The position numbers were made by a program, and so were the translations under genes. 64,000 nt of DNA from an uncultured Bacillota bacterium. GTDB taxonomy: Bacteria; Bacillota_I; Bacilli_A; RF39; UBA660. Location: assembly GCA_900317975.1 (NCBI GenBank), contig ONIZ01000003.1, positions 1 through 64,000 on the forward strand, written 5' to 3'. A model generated the notes under the pieces. That model had not been told where the DNA came from. It did no database searches and worked only from the letters and a program-made list of their open reading frames with translations. Below are positions 42,280 to 50,430 of this stretch, piece after piece; the first letter of the stretch is position 1, and each line of letters starts with the position of its first letter.

Positions 42280-42290
42280 GCAAATCACCT

Positions 42291-43475
42291 CTACTCAAAA
42301 AACTCACTCAAAGTCATAGTAACAACACTATAACCTTCTTCATTTAAGTTTAATCCATCTTTACTATATTCTTCTTTTAAATAACCTTCTTCGTCAATTA
42401 ATAAAGAATATAAGTCTATATAATTAATCTCATTTTCTTCACATAGAGCTTTAATACTTTCATTTAAATTAGATATAGTTTCATTATTTCTACTCTTACT
42501 AGTTTTTCCTACAGGAAGAACTGAAAGAACATAGATATTAGATAAACTTCTATTAGTCTTAATTTCATCAATTATACCAGTAAGATTAGTAAGAATTTCT
42601 TCATTAGTTAAACCCTTAATATAATCATTACTACCAGTAGAAATAAATACATCACTAGGATTATATACTAATACTCTATTTTTAATATTTTTAAGTAATA
42701 ATTCACTAGTATCATCTTCATCAGAAGAATTAACTACTTTATCTTCACTAATATACTTAGTTAAATCATAATTAGAAAATACATGATCACCTAAGAAAAC
42801 ATAATTCTTATCAGTAACCTTTACTTCTTTCTCAACTATCTTTTCTTTTACTTTAACTTTATTAATATCTTTTCTAAAATATAAATATGTTAATAAAGCC
42901 CCTAATAATAAGAAAAATATACATAAAAAGATTTTACCTAATACTTTACCAAAACTATGTGTTTTGATAGGTTTATCAGCTTTATTAAGGTCATCCTTCA
43001 ATTCTTTAGATTTAACTTTTCCTTCAACAAAACTAGTATCAAGAGATTGTACATCTTTTAGTCTTTTCTCATCAAAATCAAAATCATATAAATTTGTATC
43101 TCCTGTATCTTCTTCATTTTTTATTTTCTTAACAATTTCAGAAGCATCATCATCATTTATAATTCTTTCATCATTATCATATAAATCATCATCAATAGAA
43201 TCTTCATATGACTCAGTCTCTCTTGAATAATCTAAATCAGAAGAATCATCCTCTTTTATATCATCAATTATTTCTTGTGTATAATTCAATTCATTCTTTT
43301 TAACTCTACTAGTTAAAATATCTCTATCTTCATCAAGAACTCTTTCTCTAGCTTCTTCTATTAAATCTTTAGTATCATCTATGTTTTTATCAACTTTTTT
43401 AGCTACTACTTTTTTAGTAGTCTTAGTACCAGTCTTCTTAGTTGATCCTTTCTTTTTTGTTGTTTCTTTAGCCAT
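42291..43475 (-). CDS. Membrane-anchored SGNH-fold protein lacking catalytic residues
   Basis: 394 aa. A Lys/Thr-rich head, a long acidic cytoplasmic region, one membrane helix (about 177-200) and an extracellular domain (about 224-394) that reads as an SGNH/GDSL hydrolase. The nucleophile block is LGDH (His231 instead of Ser), block II lacks its Gly, block III GSND is kept (Asn283), and the catalytic block is DGLN (Asn376 instead of His). It is probably a binding protein rather than an enzyme. GGAGGTG precedes ATG 43475. Confidence 0.75.
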   Translation of the reverse strand: MAKETTKKKGSTKKTGTKTTKKVVAKKVDKNIDDTKDLIEEARERVLDEDRDILTSRVKKNELNYTQEIIDDIKEDDSSDLDYSRETESYEDSIDDDLYDNDERIINDDDASEIVKKIKNEEDTGDTNLYDFDFDEKRLKDVQSLDTSFVEGKVKSKELKDDLNKADKPIKTHSFGKVLGKIFLCIFFLLLGALLTYLYFRKDINKVKVKEKIVEKEVKVTDKNYVFLGDHVFSNYDLTKYISEDKVVNSSDEDDTSELLLKNIKNRVLVYNPSDVFISTGSNDYIKGLTNEEILTNLTGIIDEIKTNRSLSNIYVLSVLPVGKTSKSRNNETISNLNESIKALCEENEINYIDLYSLLIDEEGYLKEEYSKDGLNLNEEGYSVVTMTLSEFFE

Positions 43476-43557
43476 ATTTGCACCTCCAGACACAATCTTA
43501 ATCATAACTACATTATATACTATTTATAAATAAAAAGATATAAGTAACAAAAAAGTT

Positions 43558-43589
43558 TACAAAAAAAAAGAAATTAATCAAATTTCTTT
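43558..43589 (-). terminator. Terminator of the surface-protein/sortase operon
   Basis: 9-bp stem AAAGAAATT/AATTTCTTT (43567-43575, 43581-43589) followed by T9 on the minus strand. Confidence 0.85.
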
Positions 43590-44146
43590 TTATAATATAA
43601 AAATAATTTATAAAACATAGTATAGATAAACCAAATAAGTAATAAGAAATTACTAATTTGAACTAAACTAAGAATTGTATTATTTGTATATAATTGTTTC
43701 ATATCACTTAATTCAATTCCATTAGAAGCACTAAGAGTAACGAATAATAAGAACAAGAAATATATACCAACAAAGAAAATATAATTAAATATCTTCTTAA
43801 ACTTAGTCATTTTCTTACTAAATATAGTTACTATTATCATAATAGATATAAATAGTATTATGAAAAAATAAACTATAGTAGACGGAAAATATATATATCT
43901 CATAATATACTTGAATAGTGATCTAAAAGAATATGAAACATAATCTCCATAACTTAGAAATACTCCTAAGAATAAACCAATAAATATTGCAAAAAAGCCA
44001 ATATTTATAAATATATTTTTTCTTTTTAAATTAAGAATTAAAAGAATAAATAAAAGTAAACAAAAAACAAACAATTCTAAAGTAATATATGAAGAAAACA
44101 TATATTTAATAACAAACCACATCTTATCAAGTAAAGAACTGTTCAT
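43574..44146 (-). CDS. Polytopic membrane protein, unknown
   Basis: 190 aa with about five membrane helices (around 19-37, 46-65, 92-110, 122-140, 160-180). No motif recognised. GGGGTGA ribosome site, 13 bases after the sortase gene. Third gene of the thioester-protein/sortase operon, so perhaps a helper of display or assembly (inference). Confidence 0.7.
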   Translation of the reverse strand: MNSSLLDKMWFVIKYMFSSYITLELFVFCLLLFILLILNLKRKNIFINIGFFAIFIGLFLGVFLSYGDYVSYSFRSLFKYIMRYIYFPSTIVYFFIILFISIMIIVTIFSKKMTKFKKIFNYIFFVGIYFLFLLFVTLSASNGIELSDMKQLYTNNTILSLVQISNFLLLIWFIYTMFYKLFLYYKKKFD

Positions 44147-44159
44147 AATTTCACCCCAA

Positions 44160-44819
44160 TTATTCTAATTCTGCAACATAAATAGTTTGATGATTATCAT
44201 CATCTTTAGTACATGTAATTAAAGTAAGACAAGTCTTAGACTCATTTCTAACTACATCAACCCATCCCACTTTATCAACATTATATATATTAACAATTCT
44301 ATAATTATATACATTTCCATTATAAGTCACACTTGCTGTATCTCCAATATTTAATCTATACAAATATCTAAAATATGAATTGTAACCTGTACCTGAATGA
44401 GCAACTAATATCAAATTACCATTTTGTACATCAGGTAAATCAGATCCAGGTAAAAACATAACATTATACTTTATATCATTATATTTATTATCAGTATTAT
44501 AAAATCCTCTTTTTAAATGAACTCTAGGTATCTCTAAAACCCCTAAATATTTACTATAATCAATTGGCTCTTCAACGACAGGATCTTCCACAGTTGTAGC
44601 AACATCTTGAGTAATAGGAACATTTTCAACTACTTCGACATTCTGATCAGAAAATAATATTAACATATCAGAATAAAGGTCATTCCTAATATCAACTAAT
44701 TTAGGCCAATTAAGAACAACAATTCCTCCAAAAACAAGTAAAGAGCCAAATAACATTATCTGGCTCCTTTTTAATTTGTTTTTATTATTGTTGTGTTTGT
44801 GTTTTTTGTTTTCTAACAT
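44160..44819 (-). CDS. Sortase with Gln at the catalytic Arg position
   Basis: 219 aa as given. Basic head, one membrane helix, then the sortase barrel: VAHSGTGYNSYFRYLYRL (His141) and LTLITCTKD (Cys203). The residue expected to be Arg, four before the final VAEL, reads HQTIYVAEL (Gln211). The start at 44819 overlaps the upstream gene by 35 bases and has a poor ribosome site. An in-frame ATG at 44756 has AAAGGAG seven bases upstream but would remove the basic cytoplasmic head. Probable substrate is the protein encoded just upstream. Confidence 0.85.
   Translation of the reverse strand: MLENKKHKHNNNKNKLKRSQIMLFGSLLVFGGIVVLNWPKLVDIRNDLYSDMLILFSDQNVEVVENVPITQDVATTVEDPVVEEPIDYSKYLGVLEIPRVHLKRGFYNTDNKYNDIKYNVMFLPGSDLPDVQNGNLILVAHSGTGYNSYFRYLYRLNIGDTASVTYNGNVYNYRIVNIYNVDKVGWVDVVRNESKTCLTLITCTKDDDNHQTIYVAELE
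44741..44769 (-). promoter_or_regulatory. Hairpin masking an internal Shine-Dalgarno and ATG
   Basis: GAGCCA/TGGCTC stem (44761-44766 with 44743-44748). AAAGGAG is partly in the stem and ATG 44754-44756 is in the loop. It may modulate sortase translation or act as a weak attenuator after the surface-protein gene. Confidence 0.35.
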
Positions 44820-46059
44820 TTATATATAAGATACCTAATCCAGATAACAATACAATTAAACCAACAACATAAATTGTTCCAGAGATATCAGTAGCAGTAT
44901 CAGGTACTTTTACAATTGTAAAGTCTAAACCTTTACTAACTTCTTTTGGTATAGTGCCTAACATAGTTACAGTTTGATGTCCATCAGCTTTATAATAATA
45001 ACCACTAATTACATCAAATTTATAATTAAATACTACAGTAACATTTTTCTTTTCAGTAGAAACTGCATCTTTTGGAACATAAACTCTAAAATGATCATAA
45101 TCTCCTAGAGATATATTACTTAAATCAGTAATTTCTTTGCAATCACCACTAGCAGGGCAACCATATAATTTAGCTTTATCAATTCCACTTAATGAAGCAG
45201 ACACTACATTACTACTAGAACCTAAAGTTTCAACTGATATTTTACCAGTTCTATAGAAATCTCCAGATTCAACCCATTGAGAATTTCCTTCATTAGCAAC
45301 TCCTAAATTAATAGAAACATCATCTAAAGTTCCTTGTTTAGTTAAAGCTTCACTAACAACATCAGTAACCCCATAATGATTAAACCATGTATCTCCACCA
45401 GGGCATGTATAACTTTCACCTGCTGTAGCATCACTATCAAATACTACAGTAGAATTTATAGTACCATTATAATCATAATAAGTATCTACAGAACTATCTG
45501 TAATTTGTCCATATATTTCAGGATTTGAAGGACCAAGTTTTTGTGCTTGATATGCCCAAACAGCATTTTGTCTTACCCATGCAGCAATATCTTCTCCACT
45601 ACAAGTAGTTTGAGTACAACCAAAATTATTATTTGAACTATAATCGCTTTCAATTTGTGCACCTATTTCATCTAATCTTTGAATTAAGTATATTAATCCA
45701 ACATCGTTAATTTCATCGCCATCTTTAGTTAAAGTAACTTGTCCACCATAAACTACAGCACTCTCTAAACAAATACCACGAGCTGTCGCATTATTTTCAC
45801 CATACTGTAACTTAAACATAATAGTAGTATTAGCAGCCTGATTACCTTGTAAACGTTTATCAAATCTCAACGCATTAACACTTTCAGGTAATGTATCAAG
45901 CTTCTCATATGAATATGATGGTTTAAATGCAACTACTAATAATATTGATGCTACAGCAATAAAAGCAATTGCAAAACTTAAACCAACTGTTACATTTAAC
46001 ATATTAAATGTCTTTTTTTGTTTTTGGTTTTGATTGTTTTCCATATAAATCTTTTCCAT
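44785..46059 (-). CDS. Surface protein with thioester-adhesin-like domain and sorting tail
   Basis: 424 aa. An N-terminal hydrophobic signal/anchor (about 23-45), then a region with ARGICLES (Cys97) and WVRQNAVWAYQ (Gln164), the spacing and context of the Cys-Gln internal thioester in TQxA adhesin domains. Beta-rich repeats follow with pilin-like KVPDTATD (385-391), a membrane helix and a KQKTQTQQ tail: a non-canonical sorting signal. Likely anchored or processed by the adjacent sortase. AGGTGA four bases before ATG. Confidence 0.8.
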   Translation of the reverse strand: MEKIYMENNQNQKQKKTFNMLNVTVGLSFAIAFIAVASILLVVAFKPSYSYEKLDTLPESVNALRFDKRLQGNQAANTTIMFKLQYGENNATARGICLESAVVYGGQVTLTKDGDEINDVGLIYLIQRLDEIGAQIESDYSSNNNFGCTQTTCSGEDIAAWVRQNAVWAYQAQKLGPSNPEIYGQITDSSVDTYYDYNGTINSTVVFDSDATAGESYTCPGGDTWFNHYGVTDVVSEALTKQGTLDDVSINLGVANEGNSQWVESGDFYRTGKISVETLGSSSNVVSASLSGIDKAKLYGCPASGDCKEITDLSNISLGDYDHFRVYVPKDAVSTEKKNVTVVFNYKFDVISGYYYKADGHQTVTMLGTIPKEVSKGLDFTIVKVPDTATDISGTIYVVGLIVLLSGLGILYINVRKQKTQTQQ

Positions 46060-46083
46060 AAATTCACCTTACCTTATGAAAAC

Positions 46084-46110
46084 ATTATAACATAAATTTT
46101 CATTAATCAA
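46084..46110 (-). promoter_or_regulatory. Promoter of the thioester-protein/sortase operon
   Basis: TTGATT (46105-46110), 15-base spacer, TGTTATAAT with TATAAT at 46084-46089 on the minus strand. Confidence 0.5.
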
Positions 46111-46120
46111 ATAGTTTTTA

Positions 46121-46145
46121 ATAAAATTAGTTAATTTCAATTAAC
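46121..46145 (-). terminator. Terminator of pdp
   Basis: Stem GTTAAT/ATTAAC (46130-46135, 46140-46145) then TAATTTTATT on the minus strand; it contains the pdp stop. Modest strength. Confidence 0.45.
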
Positions 46146-47350
46146 TCCTTTACACTTTTAATTCTCATATCTTTATTAATATACAATGTAGCAAGCAATT
46201 CTCCTCTTTTTACACTATCTCCAAGTTGTTTATTTAACTTAATTCCTACACCATAATCAATCTTATCATCTAACTTAGTTCTACCAGCACCTAACTTAAC
46301 TGATAATTTACCAAATTCTAAAGCATCAATCTTAGTAATTTTACCGCTCTTATATGCTCTAATATTCTTAGTCTTTTTAGATACTTTTAATTTATTAATA
46401 TTTCCACCTTGAGATTTAACAAAATCTAAAAATTTTCCATAAGCTAATCCACTATCAATAGAATTTTTAACTTCTATTAAAGCCTCTTTTTTACTTATTT
46501 TCTTTCCAAGACTAATCATTTCACTTGCTAAATCATAGCAAACTTCAACTAAATGAGTATTTTCTTCTCTTCCCCTTAAAACATCCATAGCTTCTTGAAC
46601 TTCTAAAGCATTACCAATGTTATAACCTAGAGGTGTATTCATATCACTAATTATTACACTAACTTCTTTATTATAAATTTTTCCAATTTCTATCATTAAT
46701 TCTTTTAACTTATTAGCATCTTTCATATTAGAAATTAATGCACCATTTCCAACTTTTAAATCAATAACTATTGAATCAGCACCACTTGCTATTTTCTTAC
46801 TCATAATAGATGATGCAATTAATCCTATACTTGAAACAGTTCCAGTAACATCTCTTAGTGCATAAATCATCTTATCCATAGGAACTAAATTAGCAGTTTG
46901 ACTACTAACAACAATACCTATATCTTTAGCTTGTTTTAATATTTCTTTTTCACTTAAATCAACTCTAAATCCAGGAATAGACTCTAATTTATCTATAGTA
47001 CCCCCAGTATAACCAAGTCCTCTTCCACTCATCTTAATAACATTAACACCACAAGCAGCAACTATAGGAGCAACAATTAAAGTAGTTTTATCTCCAATAC
47101 CACCTGTTGAATGTTTATCAACTATTGGTCCATTTAATTTATAGTTAAGTACATCACCACTATCAATAAAAATTTTAGTAAGAGCATAAACTTCTTCATC
47201 AGTTAATCCATTAATACATATAGCCATTAATAAACTACTCATTTGATAATCAGCTATTTTTCCATCTAAATAACCTTCGAAAAAATCTCTTAATTCAACA
47301 AAACTTAATTCTTCCCCCAACCTTTTCTTATTAATAATATCTACTATCAT
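46127..47350 (-). CDS. pdp: Pyrimidine-nucleoside phosphorylase
   Basis: A 407-aa phosphorylase converting thymidine or uridine plus phosphate to base and sugar 1-phosphate. Family motifs: VDKHSTGGIGDKTTLIVAPI, KMSGRGLGYTGGTIDKLESI, and a C-terminal beta domain with KLGAGRTKLDDKIDYGVG. ATG 47350 is one base after the GNAT stop (TAGGATG). Works with the upstream thymidine kinase in pyrimidine salvage. Confidence 0.95.
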   Translation of the reverse strand: MIVDIINKKRLGEELSFVELRDFFEGYLDGKIADYQMSSLLMAICINGLTDEEVYALTKIFIDSGDVLNYKLNGPIVDKHSTGGIGDKTTLIVAPIVAACGVNVIKMSGRGLGYTGGTIDKLESIPGFRVDLSEKEILKQAKDIGIVVSSQTANLVPMDKMIYALRDVTGTVSSIGLIASSIMSKKIASGADSIVIDLKVGNGALISNMKDANKLKELMIEIGKIYNKEVSVIISDMNTPLGYNIGNALEVQEAMDVLRGREENTHLVEVCYDLASEMISLGKKISKKEALIEVKNSIDSGLAYGKFLDFVKSQGGNINKLKVSKKTKNIRAYKSGKITKIDALEFGKLSVKLGAGRTKLDDKIDYGVGIKLNKQLGDSVKRGELLATLYINKDMRIKSVKELIEIN

Positions 47351-47351
47351 C

Positions 47352-47744
47352 CTAATTATTCCTTTCAAATACATTTGTATTATAAATTTCAAATCCTAAT
47401 TCAGAATACATCCTATTGGCAACCTCTTTTTTGGGATTAGAAGTTAATCTAATTAACTTACAATCACTACATTTCTCCATTGCAAAAATCATCATCTTTT
47501 TACCAATACCTCTTCCTCTACTATTAGGATCAACACAAACAAAATTAATCCAAGCATACTTCATATTCCTAACAACATCAAAGTCTTTTGTTATATTCAA
47601 ATAACCAACAACTTTCCCATCATCTTCATAAACAAAACTTTCTACATTAGAAGCTTGATATATATTATCTATATTTAAATTAAATGAAGTATATATTATA
47701 TTCTTTACTATTGAAAAATCATTATCATTATATTCTCTTATCAT
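47352..47744 (-). CDS. GNAT family N-acetyltransferase
   Basis: 130 aa. Acetyl-CoA loop SRGRGIGKKMM with the preceding beta strand WINFVCVDP and the C-terminal ANRMYSELGFEIYN. Substrate unknown. ATG 47744 follows AGGTGA; a 23-codon extension to 47813 would run through the tdk terminator. Co-transcribed with pdp. Confidence 0.9.
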   Translation of the reverse strand: MIREYNDNDFSIVKNIIYTSFNLNIDNIYQASNVESFVYEDDGKVVGYLNITKDFDVVRNMKYAWINFVCVDPNSRGRGIGKKMMIFAMEKCSDCKLIRLTSNPKKEVANRMYSELGFEIYNTNVFERNN

Positions 47745-47776
47745 ATAATCACCTATAATAATTCTATCACACAAAT

Positions 47777-47807
47777 AAAAAAAATAAGAATTAATCGTTC
47801 TTATTTT
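47777..47807 (-). terminator. Terminator of tdk
   Basis: 10-bp stem AAAATAAGAA/TTCTTATTTT (47781-47790, 47798-47807) with further T on the minus strand; it contains the tdk stop. Confidence 0.85.
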
Positions 47808-48399
47808 TAACAAGTTTTTTAACTTTTTTTAAATAACATCTAGGACACATAGATTTATAAGTAACTTCATCAAAACCATCTATCGCAACTTGATCTCCAT
47901 CAACAGTAAATTTATCATTTACAAATCTAGCATTCATTGTAGCTTTTTTCCCACATTCACATATTGTCTTCATTTCTTCAATTGAAGATGCTAATTCAAG
48001 TAATCTAGTTGCTCCGGGAAACCCATTTCCTTTAAAATCTGTTCTAAGTCCATAACATATAACAGGAATATCTTCCATAGCAGATAATTCAAACAAATCC
48101 TCAACCTGCTTTGGTTGTAAAAATTGAGCTTCATCCACCAATATGCATGATAGTTTTTGTTTTTTTTCATTCACATCATCATGTACTAAATCAATAATAG
48201 ATTCATCAGGAGTAACTAGATAATCTACCTCTCTTGAAGAACCTAGCCTAGAAACAACACTTTTTCCACCTTTTTTATCAATAGATGGTTTCAATACTAA
48301 TACATTCATACCTCTTTCTTTATAATTATAAGCAACTTGTAAAAGTGAAGTTGTTTTTCCACAATTCATTGCTCCATATCTAAAATATAATTTTGCCAT
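47791..48399 (-). CDS. tdk: Thymidine kinase
   Basis: A 202-aa type II thymidine kinase. P-loop RYGAMNCGKTTSLLQ, VDEAQFL (Walker B), zinc lasso CECGKKATMNARF and CPRCYLKK, and thymidine-binding FDEVTYKSMCPRC region. Normal length. AGGTGA ribosome site. Confidence 0.96.
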   Translation of the reverse strand: MAKLYFRYGAMNCGKTTSLLQVAYNYKERGMNVLVLKPSIDKKGGKSVVSRLGSSREVDYLVTPDESIIDLVHDDVNEKKQKLSCILVDEAQFLQPKQVEDLFELSAMEDIPVICYGLRTDFKGNGFPGATRLLELASSIEEMKTICECGKKATMNARFVNDKFTVDGDQVAIDGFDEVTYKSMCPRCYLKKVKKLVKNKND

Positions 48400-48548
48400 T
48401 TTATCACCTAAAAAAAATATATCACAAATAATTTTTCACATCTTATAAATTTACATATTAAATTAAAATATTTTTTCAATTAATCTTTTTATATATGGAA
48501 AAACAGCAATTGCATATAATGTCCATTTACATTTATCATTTTATCAAT

Positions 48549-48577
48549 TTGTCAACAACTTTACTGTGCGGTAGTAT
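48549..48577 (+). promoter_or_regulatory. Promoter of ssb
   Basis: TTGTCA (48549-48554), 17-base spacer, TAGTAT (48572-48577) on the plus strand, about 25 bases upstream of the coding start. The rest of the tdk-ssb gap (48400-48548) shows only AT-rich sequence. Confidence 0.5.
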
Positions 48578-48601
48578 ACACTTTCGAAAGGAGGTGTAAA
48601 T

Positions 48602-48946
48602 ATCCTTAATCAAGTAATATTAGTAGGTAGATTAACTCGTGATCTTCAAGTAAATAAATCTAAAAATGGCATTAAAGTAACAACTATTCCTCTAGCAATC
48701 CCTCGTAGTTTTAAAAATATAGAAGGAGTTTATGAAACAGATTTTATAGATTGTCTAGCCTTTGATAATATTGCAGAAAATACTGAACAATATTGTAAAA
48801 AGGGAGATATTATAGGTGTCAAAGGAAGACTACAATCAAGACAAATTGAAGAAGATGGAGTTAAGAAAAATATAACGGAAATAATATCAGAAAAAGTAAC
48901 ATTCTTATCTAGTAAAAGTAAAGATGAAAAAGAAGAAAAAGATTGA
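48602..48946 (+). CDS. ssb: Single-stranded DNA-binding protein, apparent AUC start
   Basis: 114 aa. Clear SSB OB fold: LNQVILVGRLTRDLQV, VTTIPLAIPRSF, ETDFIDCLAFDNIAENT, KKGDIIGVKGRLQSR. The frame contains no ATG, GTG or TTG start upstream of the conserved region and no Met anywhere. AAGGAGGTG is followed after a normal gap by ATC at 48602-48604, exactly where the Met of MLNQV is expected, and a TAG closes the frame upstream at 48572. The acidic DDDIPF-type tail is missing, as in the short competence SsbB of Bacillus. TGA stop. Confidence 0.82.
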   Translation: MLNQVILVGRLTRDLQVNKSKNGIKVTTIPLAIPRSFKNIEGVYETDFIDCLAFDNIAENTEQYCKKGDIIGVKGRLQSRQIEEDGVKKNITEIISEKVTFLSSKSKDEKEEKD

Positions 48947-49011
48947 AATAAATATTCATAAAAGACATTACTTTATTTTTTATCCAAACGATAGAAAACA
49001 TAAAGTATATA

Positions 49012-49060
49012 CAGTTTAAGAATTATGTCAACACCCATTCTATGAATCAGATTTAAACTG
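49012..49060 (+). other. Inverted repeat preceding the ssb terminator
   Basis: CAGTTTAA (49012-49019) is complementary to TTAAACTG (49053-49060), which also forms the base of the terminator stem. The pairings are mutually exclusive. The rest of 48947-49011 shows nothing clear. Confidence 0.35.
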
Positions 49061-49089
49061 AAAAAGATAACACTTTTTCAGTTTTTTAA
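49053..49089 (+). terminator. Terminator of ssb
   Basis: 11-bp stem AACTGAAAAAG/CTTTTTCAGTT (49056-49066, 49073-49083) followed by T on the plus strand. Confidence 0.9.
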
Positions 49090-49116
49090 TAAAAAAAGTC
49101 CTGATTAGGACTTTTT
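49088..49116 (-). terminator. Terminator of suf operon
   Basis: 10-bp stem AAAAAGTCCT/AGGACTTTTT (49093-49102, 49107-49116) with more T on the minus strand; it overlaps the sufB stop. Confidence 0.88.
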
Positions 49117-50428
49117 ATAGATTACGTTTAATTAATTGATTTAACTCAACAGCATATTCCATAGGAAGCTCTTCTCTAAATTTTTCAATAAAGCCAAGTA
49201 CTATCAACTCTTCTGCTCTATCTCTACTTATTCCTCTACTCATTAAATAAAATAGGTTTTCCTCACTAATCTTCGAAACAGTAGCTTCATGTTCTAAAAA
49301 ACTATTAACATTTTGACAGGTATTATCAGGAAAAGTATCACTTTTACTCTTTTCATCTAAAATTAAAGTATCACATTTAATACTAGCTTCACTATAATCA
49401 GCATTTTTATCTATATAAACCTTTCCTCTATAAGAAGCATTTCCACCATTTCTAGAAATACTTTTAGAAAGTATATTACTCTTAGTATATTTACCTAAAT
49501 GAATCATTCTAGCTCCACTATCTTGATTCTGACCATTTCCTGCGACACTGATTGTAATACAGGTACCTCTACTATAATTTCCTTTTAAAACACAGCAAGG
49601 ATATTTCATAGTAGCAAGACTACCAATATTACCATCAATCCACTCCATAGTACCATTCTCATCTACTAAAGCTCTTTTAGTAACAAGATTATATACATTA
49701 TTAGCCCAATTCTGAATAGTAGAATATCTACATTTACTATTCTTACCAACATAAATCTCGACAACAGCAGCATGAAGTGATGAATCAGAGTACGTTGGAG
49801 CAGTACATCCTTCTATATAATGTAAATCACTATCATGATCAACTATAATTAAACTTCTTTCAAATTGACCCATATTTTTAGCATTAATTCTAAAGTAGCT
49901 TTGTAAAGGTCTATCTAATTTAGTATGAGGAGGAACATAAATAAAACTACCTCCTGAAAAAACAGCTCCATTTAAAGCAGCAAATTTATTTTCTTTATTA
50001 GAAACAATCTTCCCAAAATACTTTTCAACAAGTTTAGGATAATCCCTCATAGCAACTTCAATAGAAGTAAAAACGACCTTTTTCTCTTCTAATTCTTTTA
50101 ACATAGAATGGTATATAACTTCACTTTCATATTGAACTCCCATTCCACCCATATGAGTTTCTGCTTCTCTTACACCTAAATCATCAAGTTCATCAACAAT
50201 AGGTTTTAATACATTATTCCAATCATTTTGAATAACTTCATCACTTTTATCATTTTTATAATAAATTATTTTATCAAAATTAAGATCTATTTCAGGGCCA
50301 AATTCAGGCATAGAAAGATTTTTAAAATTATTATAACTATCTAATCTAAACTTAGTTATCCAAGGCTTCTCTTTTTTTACTTCGGAAATCTTCTTAATTT
50401 TATCTTCACTTATACCTATTATTTCCAT
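49115..50428 (-). CDS. sufB: Fe-S cluster scaffold protein SufB
   Basis: A 437-aa right-handed beta-helix scaffold of the SufBCD complex. GMGVQYESEVIYHSM, FSGGSFIYVPPHTKLDRPLQ, HYIEGCTAPTYSDSSLHAAV and the C-terminal FLEHEATVSKISEENLFYLM with SRGIS are intact. Slightly shorter than the usual 465. Last gene of the operon, separated from sufU by an unknown gene. AGGAGA ribosome site. Confidence 0.96.
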   Translation of the reverse strand: MEIIGISEDKIKKISEVKKEKPWITKFRLDSYNNFKNLSMPEFGPEIDLNFDKIIYYKNDKSDEVIQNDWNNVLKPIVDELDDLGVREAETHMGGMGVQYESEVIYHSMLKELEEKKVVFTSIEVAMRDYPKLVEKYFGKIVSNKENKFAALNGAVFSGGSFIYVPPHTKLDRPLQSYFRINAKNMGQFERSLIIVDHDSDLHYIEGCTAPTYSDSSLHAAVVEIYVGKNSKCRYSTIQNWANNVYNLVTKRALVDENGTMEWIDGNIGSLATMKYPCCVLKGNYSRGTCITISVAGNGQNQDSGARMIHLGKYTKSNILSKSISRNGGNASYRGKVYIDKNADYSEASIKCDTLILDEKSKSDTFPDNTCQNVNSFLEHEATVSKISEENLFYLMSRGISRDRAEELIVLGFIEKFREELPMEYAVELNQLIKRNL

Positions 50429-50430
50429 AT

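Noticed and set aside
44160-44819. Sortase as a pseudogene
   Set aside because: His and Cys are intact, the frame is clean and the gene is embedded in an operon with its likely substrate; only the Arg position differs.
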